A stretch of DNA of 64,000 nt from Haloterrigena alkaliphila. GTDB taxonomy: Archaea > Halobacteriota > Halobacteria > Halobacteriales > Natrialbaceae. The notes beneath the pieces are model-generated. The model had not been told where the DNA came from, ran no database searches, and was given only the letters and a program-made list of their open reading frames with translations. The translations under genes and the position numbers were made by a program. Below, one piece after another: positions 58,660-64,000 of the stretch. Location: NCBI RefSeq assembly GCF_017352155.2, contig NZ_CP071462.1:310001-374000 (forward strand). The letters run 5' to 3'. Each line of letters begins with the position of its first letter. Position 1 is the first letter of the stretch.

Positions 58660-59264
58660 TGCGGGTCAAAACCTGGCCGCTGGCCGGCGTCGTCTTCGCC
58701 GTGCTGTGGATCTTCGTCCGCGGCACCACGCTGACGCCGTCGGCGCTGCTCGGCCAGCTCATTTTCGGCCTCGTCGTCGGCCTGCCGACGGCCTTCGTCT
58801 TCCGCCGGCTGTACATCGAGCGCGTCGACGTCGCTCGCGGGGCGCGTGCGCTCCCGGCGGCCGGCCTCTACTTCGCGACGTTCGCGTGGGAGATCGTCCG
58901 GGCGAACCTCGACGTCGCCTACCGGGTGCTCTCGCCGGGGATGCCGATCGAACCCGAGGTGATTCTGGTGCCCTTGCGCGTCGAAACCGACCTCGCGGTC
59001 ACGACCATCGCCAACAGCATCACGCTCACGCCCGGCACCGTCACGCTGGACTACGACGAGGAGACCAACGCGCTCTACGTCCACGCGGTCGACGGGCGCG
59101 ATCCCGAAGCGATCGCCGCGCCGATCCGGACGTGGGAGGACTACGCCCTCGAGATGTTCGACGAGGAGGCCTCCCCCGGCGATCCCGCGCCGCCGATCGT
59201 CGTCTCCGGCGGGGAAAGAGACAGGGATCAGGGCCGCGAACGGCGAGGTGAGAGCGATGAGTGA
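58659..59264 (+). CDS. mrpE: Mrp antiporter subunit E
   Basis: The 201-residue MnhE-type protein has an N-terminal helix pair (WPLAGVVFAVLWIFVRGTTL, GLVVGLPTAFVFRRLYI), FATFAWEIVRANLDVAYRVL, and SITLTPGTVTLDYDEE, the family's conserved C-terminal strand. The tail (GGERDRDQGRERRGE) is charged and not conserved. It overlaps mrpF by 8 nt. Confidence 0.9.
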   Translation: MRVKTWPLAGVVFAVLWIFVRGTTLTPSALLGQLIFGLVVGLPTAFVFRRLYIERVDVARGARALPAAGLYFATFAWEIVRANLDVAYRVLSPGMPIEPEVILVPLRVETDLAVTTIANSITLTPGTVTLDYDEETNALYVHAVDGRDPEAIAAPIRTWEDYALEMFDEEASPGDPAPPIVVSGGERDRDQGRERRGESDE

Positions 59265-59550
59265 GGCCGCCGATCCGGCGCTGCTCGACGCCGTCGTTCG
59301 AGTGGCGCTGATCCTCGTCAGTGGGCTCTGCGTGGTCTGTAGTTACCGAGTGATCCGCGGACCGACGAACCCCGACCGCGTCGTGGCCCTGGACGCCATC
59401 GCGACGAACGTCGTCGCCATCGCCGCCCTCTTCGCCATCCTGACCGATCGCGGCCTGTTCGTCACCGTGAGCCTGGTGCTCGCGATCATCGGCTTCATCG
59501 CGACGGTCGCCGTCGCCAAGTTCGTCACCGAAGGCGAGGTGATCGAATGA
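59257..59550 (+). CDS. mrpF: Mrp antiporter subunit F
   Basis: The 97-residue three-helix MnhF-type protein has the signature SYRVIRGPTNPDRVVALDAI and LVLAIIGFIATVAVAKFV. The start at 59257 lies inside the end of mrpE, indicating coupled translation; it also overlaps mrpG by 4 nt. Confidence 0.9.
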   Translation: MSEAADPALLDAVVRVALILVSGLCVVCSYRVIRGPTNPDRVVALDAIATNVVAIAALFAILTDRGLFVTVSLVLAIIGFIATVAVAKFVTEGEVIE

Positions 59551-59939
59551 TTCACGCGACGGTCGTGGCCGCGCTGATCGTCGTCGGCGTCTTCTTCCTG
59601 ACCGTCGGCACCATCGGCATGCTCCGCCTGCCCAACGTCTACAACCGGATGCACGCGACGAGCAAACCCACGACGCTGGGCACGGCGGCGATCTTCCTCG
59701 CCGCGTTCGCCCAGTTCGGCCCCGGCCAGGAGGGGATGACCGCGCTGATCGGGATCGGCTTCCTCTTCCTGACCGTTCCGACCGGCGCCCACATGATCGC
59801 CCGCGCAGCCGAGAAGATCGGCGTGCCCTTCGAGGGCAGCGTCACCTGGCCCGATCCCGGGGCCGTCGAGCGACCCGATCGATCCGAACGAACAGAACGA
59901 GCCGACCGATCCGAGCGAACCGAGGAGTCCGGTGACTGA
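59547..59939 (+). CDS. mrpG: Mrp antiporter subunit G
   Basis: The 130-residue MnhG/PhaG-type protein has three helices, TVGTIGMLRLPNVYNRMHATSKPTT (split over the second helix) and FLFLTVPTGAHMIARAAE. The C-terminal 23 residues are an added tail with a repeated RSERTE unit (PDRSERTERADRSERTEESG). It ends the operon. Confidence 0.92.
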   Translation: MIHATVVAALIVVGVFFLTVGTIGMLRLPNVYNRMHATSKPTTLGTAAIFLAAFAQFGPGQEGMTALIGIGFLFLTVPTGAHMIARAAEKIGVPFEGSVTWPDPGAVERPDRSERTERADRSERTEESGD

Positions 59940-59945
59940 GCGGAC

Positions 59946-60146
59946 TCACCGATCGTACTCGTACTCCCGATTCCGGTCCGCTTCCCTCGCGCCATCGGAT
60001 TCGCGCCCGCGGTCGCGCACCCACTCGTCGGCGTCTTCGAGCGTCCCCGTCTCCAGCAACCGCTCGAGTTTCCGTTCGAACTGGTCGTCCGTCAGTTCCC
60101 CCGCGGCGTAGCGCTCGCGGAGCGTCTCGAGGGCGTCAATACGCGG
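59946..60146 (-). pseudogene. SHOCT-domain protein remnant without start
   Basis: Read on the minus strand, 66 codons up to the TGA at 59946-59948 encode a SHOCT domain (ALETLRERYAAGELTDDQFE, then RKLERLLETGTLEDADEW) and the usual charged tail (EADRNREYEYDR). Upstream in frame is a TGA (60147-60149) after only PRID, with no ATG, GTG or TTG. Haloarchaeal SHOCT proteins usually carry N-terminal membrane helices, which are missing here. It looks like the 3' remnant of a deleted gene. Confidence 0.6.
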
Positions 60147-60275
60147 TCATTCTCCCTGAACTGAAAATACATTGATGGGTCGAGGTGTTGGTACCTCGAG
60201 CGTCCAGTCATCGACGGCGAAACCAGTCGGTAGGGCGGATGCACTTATCGGGTCGTCCACTGTATCGGGTATCGT

Positions 60276-60563
60276 ATGCCCGAAGAAGTCCTGTTCGAGT
60301 CCGAGAGCAGCCAGAGCAGAGAAGCGATCGCATCGTACCTTCGCACCGTTGCAGAGAACCTCGAAAGCGGGAACGCGATTTCGCTGAAAGCAGGCACCGA
60401 GTCGGTGACGCTCGATCCGCCAGCCCGTCCGACCTTCGAAGTCAAGGCCGAACGCGAGGGGCCGACGGATAGTCCCGGCGAGTTGAGTATCGAGTTCGAA
60501 CTCGAGTGGGACGAGAACGGCGGTGACGGGGATGGTGGAAGCGGGCAGTTAGAAATCGAGTGA
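60276..60563 (+). CDS. Amphi-Trp domain protein
   Basis: The 95-residue protein matches the haloarchaeal amphi-Trp family: MPEEVLFESESSQSREAIAS, YLRTVAENLESGNAISLKAG, ESVTLDPPARPTFEVKAERE, and the amphipathic ELSIEFELEWDENGGDG with the hallmark Trp. Function is unknown. It ends in acidic and glycine residues. Confidence 0.85.
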   Translation: MPEEVLFESESSQSREAIASYLRTVAENLESGNAISLKAGTESVTLDPPARPTFEVKAEREGPTDSPGELSIEFELEWDENGGDGDGGSGQLEIE

Positions 60564-60612
60564 GAAATCGGAGCCGCGAGACCCGAATTCGGAGCAGAGG
60601 CGTCGCCGCAGC

Positions 60613-60698
60613 GGCGTCGCTACACAACCGGGAGCGCCGCCAGTACACGGTCGTAGCGCCGTCGCTACACAGTCGGTACTGCCGTCGCTACGCGGCGG
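60613..60698 (+). repeat. Short direct repeats in a convergent gap
   Basis: GGCGTCGCTACACAACCGG (60613-60631), GCCGTCGCTACACAGTCGG (60658-60676) and GCCGTCGCTACGCGGCGG (60681-60698) are related copies. They fill the gap between the amphi-Trp gene and the RecJ-like gene, both of which end there. Confidence 0.55.
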
Positions 60699-60721
60699 TG
60701 GACGATGGAGGAGAACGAGTC

Positions 60722-62968
60722 TTACGCGAGCGTCTCGCCGAGCGCCTCGAGTGCGGCCTCGCGGACGGCGTCGCGTTCGCCGGGCAGGAACTCGACGTGC
60801 CCGTCCCGGCCGCCGACGACGCTGACGCCGGCGTTGGGCGCCGCCTCGCGGACGGCGTCGCCGAGTTCGCGGACGTCGATCGTCTCGGTGGCCCGGACGT
60901 GCAGCTCGTCGTCGCCGACGCCGAGCGTGACGAACGGGTGGTCGGCCTGATCGCGCTGTCGTCGGTGGAGCGCGTCGAGCAGCAGCGGCGTCGTCGGGAA
61001 GTTGTACCGGTGCGTGAACGCGTCCGTGTCGAGGATCGCGACCGTCACGCCGTCGATACCCCGAAGCGCGAGGTTCTCGCGGGCCGTCTCGAGTTCGGTG
61101 TCGAGTTTCGCGCGGAACTGCTCGGAGACGTGGGCCGCGAGGTCGCCGTCTCGCGCGGCCGTCTCCTCGCCGTCGCCGAACAGCAGGTCGATCACGAGTT
61201 CGCGCTTGTCCTTGTACGACTGGTAGAAGGCCTCGAGCGCGATGGCCTCGCGGCGTTCGGAGAGCGCGGTCTCGTCGTAGCCCGCGTCGGTCGCGAGGTC
61301 GACGTAGGCCTCGGGGGTGTCCTCCCAGTAACTGACCGCGGGGAGGTGCTCGAGGTCGCTCCGGACGTCGTCGTTGACGTGGGCGGCGACGTTCGCGCCG
61401 AGCGCCGTCGAGGTGACGTCCGAGACGTCGGCACCGGCGAGCGAGGGCGCGACGGCGACGGAGACCGCATCGACGATCGCCTCGTCGGCGCGGCTGTCGT
61501 CGACGACGACCGTCTCGGCGTCGTACAGTGAGAGCAGATCGTAGCCGTCGACCGACTCCTCGGTCGAGCCGGCGTCGGCGACGACGACCAGCGGCAGTTG
61601 TTCGCCGTGGCGGTCGCGGGCCTCGAGCATCGAGGTGACGTCGCTGGTCGCGGCGTCCATGTCGTAGACGCGGCCGTCGAGCGGACGTCGTTCGAAGTAG
61701 TGGTACTCCGCGTCCTCGCGGGTGTGTTTCTCGCGGATCAGCGGGAGGACGGCCCGCTCGATGGCGGCGCCGGCGACGTAGCCGTCGGCGGTCGCGCCGT
61801 GGCGGACGACGATCGGGCGGGCCTCGACGACGGCCCGGCGGATCGCGGTCGCGGCGTCGGCGACGTCCTCCTCGACGGCGGTAACTGCCTCGTGATCGGC
61901 CAGCAGGTCGATCTCGGCCGGTCGGGCCTCGCGCTCGATCGCGCTCTCGAGGCGGTCGCGAACGGTCTCTCGCTCCTCGCCCTCGAGGATCTCGAGGGAT
62001 TCGGTCTCGATCTGGAGGTCGCCGTGGTGGCGTTCGACCTCGCCCTCGAGGACGACGGCGTCGTCGACGTCGACGTCGGGGTAGGCGCGGACGCCGGCCT
62101 CCTCGAAGGCGGCGCACTCGACGGTGGCCGTCTCGTCGCGCAGTTCGAACACCGTCGGGCCGCTGGTCTGGCGGACGCCGGTGATCTCGCCCTCGAGGCG
62201 GACGACGCTGCCGATCTGGTTCTCGATGGCGTCGATCGTGGTGCGGTTGAGCGCCGATTCGGCCTCGGGTTCGGCGTCGGCGGCGTCGTCGGTCGCCGGC
62301 GCCGAGCCGGTGGTGGCCGTCTCGGTGGCGACGGACGCGCTGCCGCTGCCGGCCGCGACGGCCTCCGGCGCGTTCGGCGTCGCGGACGTCTCGTCGGACG
62401 GGCCGGTGTCGTCGGCGGCCGCCTGCAACTCGCCCGCCTCGACCTCGTCGGGCGACTCGGGTTCGGGTTCGGGCTCGGGTTGCGACTCGGACCCGGACGC
62501 CGACTCGGACGCGGCGGCGGAACCGGACGACTGGTCGGCGTCGGCCTCGGATTCGTCGACCGCCGAGTCGGATCCGGCGTCGTCGACGTCCTCGGGCAGC
62601 ACCTCCTCGTCGCCGGTGTCGATCAGTTTGCCGCGGAACTCGCGTTCGCGCTGGCGGATCGACCAGCCCAGGTCGACGTTGCCGTTGTCCCGGACGTCGA
62701 GGACCTGAACGAAGACGTCGTCGCCCGACTCCCAGTCGAGGCTCTCGAGTCGCTGGTCGAGTTCGCTTCTGTGCAACAGACCGGTCACGTGGGCTCCGAT
62801 GTCGACGAAGACACCGAAGTCGGCGTAGCCGTCTACGGTCCCCCGGTAGTACCGACCGGGAGTCAGCTGCGAGGCTGCCGAGCCACGGAATTCGAACACC
62901 GCGTCCTCCTCGTGACTCTCGCAGATCTCGCCGTCGACGGCTGTGCCGCAGATGATACAGTTACCCAT
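60722..62968 (-). CDS. RecJ/DHH-like nucleic-acid-binding protein with S1 and OB domains
   Basis: The 748-residue protein has a CxxC...CxxH zinc knuckle (GNCIICGTAVDGEICESHEE), an S1 RNA-binding domain (about 35-105, GRYYRGTVDGYADFGVFVDI), an acidic low-complexity linker (110-235), an OB fold (about 240-320) and a DHH-like region (365-740). In that region HGATADGYVAG replaces HxDxDG, and VVVDDSRADE replaces the DHH motif, so phosphoesterase activity is doubtful; VVADAGST retains one Asp. It resembles archaeal RecJ-like proteins. It may act in repair or RNA processing without nuclease activity. Confidence 0.85.
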   Translation of the reverse strand: MGNCIICGTAVDGEICESHEEDAVFEFRGSAASQLTPGRYYRGTVDGYADFGVFVDIGAHVTGLLHRSELDQRLESLDWESGDDVFVQVLDVRDNGNVDLGWSIRQREREFRGKLIDTGDEEVLPEDVDDAGSDSAVDESEADADQSSGSAAASESASGSESQPEPEPEPESPDEVEAGELQAAADDTGPSDETSATPNAPEAVAAGSGSASVATETATTGSAPATDDAADAEPEAESALNRTTIDAIENQIGSVVRLEGEITGVRQTSGPTVFELRDETATVECAAFEEAGVRAYPDVDVDDAVVLEGEVERHHGDLQIETESLEILEGEERETVRDRLESAIEREARPAEIDLLADHEAVTAVEEDVADAATAIRRAVVEARPIVVRHGATADGYVAGAAIERAVLPLIREKHTREDAEYHYFERRPLDGRVYDMDAATSDVTSMLEARDRHGEQLPLVVVADAGSTEESVDGYDLLSLYDAETVVVDDSRADEAIVDAVSVAVAPSLAGADVSDVTSTALGANVAAHVNDDVRSDLEHLPAVSYWEDTPEAYVDLATDAGYDETALSERREAIALEAFYQSYKDKRELVIDLLFGDGEETAARDGDLAAHVSEQFRAKLDTELETARENLALRGIDGVTVAILDTDAFTHRYNFPTTPLLLDALHRRQRDQADHPFVTLGVGDDELHVRATETIDVRELGDAVREAAPNAGVSVVGGRDGHVEFLPGERDAVREAALEALGETLA

Positions 62969-63060
62969 CTATTCGGACCAAGCGGTTTCGCCCTAAAACG
63001 GTTGTCGAAATGCGTTCGCCCGCTACTGGGGGCTGCCCGGCGGACGCGATGGCCGCGCCG

Positions 63061-63324
63061 TCAGTCGAACGCCGGCGACTCGGCCTCGAGCGTCTCGATG
63101 TCGTCGGCGATTTTTCGCACGTCCTCCGGGAACAGCGACACCTGAACCTCGCTGCCGTCGGCGTCCTCGAAGACGAGTTTGACCCGCTTGTCGCCGAACT
63201 CGCGGGCCTCGGCGTCCTCGACCTCGAACAGCTTGACCGTCGCCGACTTGTTCGCCGGACCGACGTTCTTGATCGATCCGTCGTTCAACTCTATCATGAA
63301 CTCCTCGAGCGTCAGCGAGAGCAT
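63061..63324 (-). CDS. Small conserved haloarchaeal protein, unknown function
   Basis: The 87-residue protein begins MLSLTLEEFMIELNDGSIKN and has a beta-rich core (ATVKLFEVEDAEAREFGDKR, VKLVFEDADGSEVQVSLFPE) then a helix (DVRKIADDIETLEAE). The ATG at 63324 fits the TATA-like TTTTTTA at 63346-63352, about 25 nt upstream. No family is recognised. It precedes the RecJ-like gene by 92 nt. Confidence 0.75.
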   Translation of the reverse strand: MLSLTLEEFMIELNDGSIKNVGPANKSATVKLFEVEDAEAREFGDKRVKLVFEDADGSEVQVSLFPEDVRKIADDIETLEAESPAFD

Positions 63325-63345
63325 GGTCGCCGTACGGGCCGGGGG

Positions 63346-63352
63346 TAAAAAA
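63346..63352 (-). promoter_or_regulatory. TATA-like box for the small protein
   Basis: TTTTTTA on the minus strand is centred 25 nt before the ATG at 63324, predicting a leaderless transcript. Confidence 0.45.
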
Positions 63353-63574
63353 CGACACGGGGACGGCCACCGGCCATCGGTGCCGGTGCCGGTGACCATC
63401 CCGACGTTCGCGCCGGCGACGCCCCGGCCAGCGCCCGATAGCCGAGGGGGCCGATATCTCACGGTCGGGACGATCGATCTCCCGTAGCCGAGGGCGTTCG
63501 ATCGACAGATTCTCGGCCGGTTTCGGCCCGCTCGGCCACTTTTAAGTTGCGTTCGGCCGAACGAATCGCACGCA

Positions 63575-64000
63575 ATGCAAGTCACCTGGCACGGCCACTC
63601 GACGTGGCACGTCACCGTAGGGGAGACGGAACTGTTGATCGATCCGTTCTTCGACAATCCGAAGACGGACCTCGAGCCGGCCGACGTCGACGCGCCCGAC
63701 TACGTACTGTTGACGCACGGCCACGCCGACCACATCGCCCACGCCGGCGAGTTCTCCGACGCGACGCTGGTCGCGACGCCCGAGATCGTTTCCTACTGCG
63801 AGGACGAGTTCGGCTTCGAAGACGCCGTCGGCGGGATGGGGATGAACCTCGGCGGCACCGTCGAGTGTGGCGACGCGTACGTGACGATGGTCCGTGCCGA
63901 CCACACGAACGGGATCATGACCGACTACGACGCGACCGGCGGGATGCCCGCCGGCTTCGTGATCTCCGATACGAAACCCACCCAGATCGAAGACGAGGAG
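63575..64000 (+). CDS. Metal-dependent hydrolase, UPF0173 / metallo-beta-lactamase fold (partial)
   Basis: The open frame continues past the window end (142 codons seen). It starts [20 protein letters not shown] and has [12 protein letters not shown], the HxHxDH motif in [36 protein letters not shown] and RADHTNGIM. This matches the UPF0173 branch of metallo-beta-lactamase hydrolases related to UlaG. A TATA-like CTTTTAAGT lies at 63538-63546. Substrate is unknown. Confidence 0.9.
   Translation, partial: MQVTWHGHSTWHVTVGETELLIDPFFDNPKTDLEPADVDAPDYVLLTHGHADHIAHAGEFSDATLVATPEIVSYCEDEFGFEDAVGGMGMNLGGTVECGDAYVTMVRADHTNGIMTDYDATGGMPAGFVISDTKPTQIEDEE

Overview
The window is chromosomal DNA of a halophilic archaeon (class Halobacteria; the acidic, GC-rich proteins suggest a Natrialbaceae-type genus such as Natrinema or Haloterrigena, but the genus is an inference). 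Evidence: high GC, very acidic proteins, HalOD1 and Bat-type HTH domains, archaeal CoA, riboflavin, wybutosine and ether-lipid enzymes, Tat-exported lipases, TATA boxes about 25-30 nt before start codons with leaderless starts, and an archaeal initiator tRNA. There is no rRNA and no CRISPR array. Most genes are core chromosomal genes; the accessory parts are a truncated IS at the left edge, a surface-glycan region at 39.9-52.0 kb, and scattered palindromic or tandem repeats.

Layout. 1-0.6 kb: a cut-off tnpB with a nearby palindrome and a tRNA-like scrap. 1-10.6 kb: tenA, rqcH, a CBS protein, a membrane protein, purF, a MutS-like ATPase. 10.8-17.7 kb: zinc ribbon, SRPBCC protein, amidohydrolase, uspA, birA, acyl-CoA dehydrogenase with an in-frame palindrome, Bat-type regulator, tyrS. 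17.8-26.7 kb: HalOD1 protein, a gene split by an in-frame amber codon, 4-phosphopantoate-beta-alanine ligase, methyltransferase, second Bat-type regulator, a 969-residue membrane protein with 13 tandem YegP/DUF1508-like units, pantoate kinase. 27-39.4 kb: two paralogous Tat lipases with matching promoters, aspS, vapBC, sirtuin, HalOD1, geranylgeranylglyceryl phosphate synthase, ilvE, an HTH regulator with 27-bp tandem repeats upstream, and the rbkR-ribB riboflavin operon.

39.9-52.0 kb is the glycan region: a GT2, two GT4-type glycosyltransferases, four alkaline-phosphatase-superfamily proteins (three sulfatase-like and one phosphodiesterase-like), a pyruvyltransferase-like protein and a flippase. 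The initiator tRNA-Met and a repeat element sit in its middle. The likely theme is building, modifying and exporting a surface polysaccharide or lipid-linked glycan. The four hydrolase-like proteins all lack the CxPxR sulfatase signature and share a C-terminal LxxLGY tail, which makes this the most promising region for new biology.

52-64 kb: TYW1, a complete seven-gene mrpABCDEFG cation/proton antiporter operon, a SHOCT-domain remnant, an amphi-Trp protein, a RecJ/DHH-like protein with degenerate catalytic motifs, and the start of a metallo-beta-lactamase-fold hydrolase. A recurring pattern is that gaps between convergent genes hold perfect hairpins, often with 3-nt loops, or short repeats; these may act as terminators or be remains of small mobile elements.
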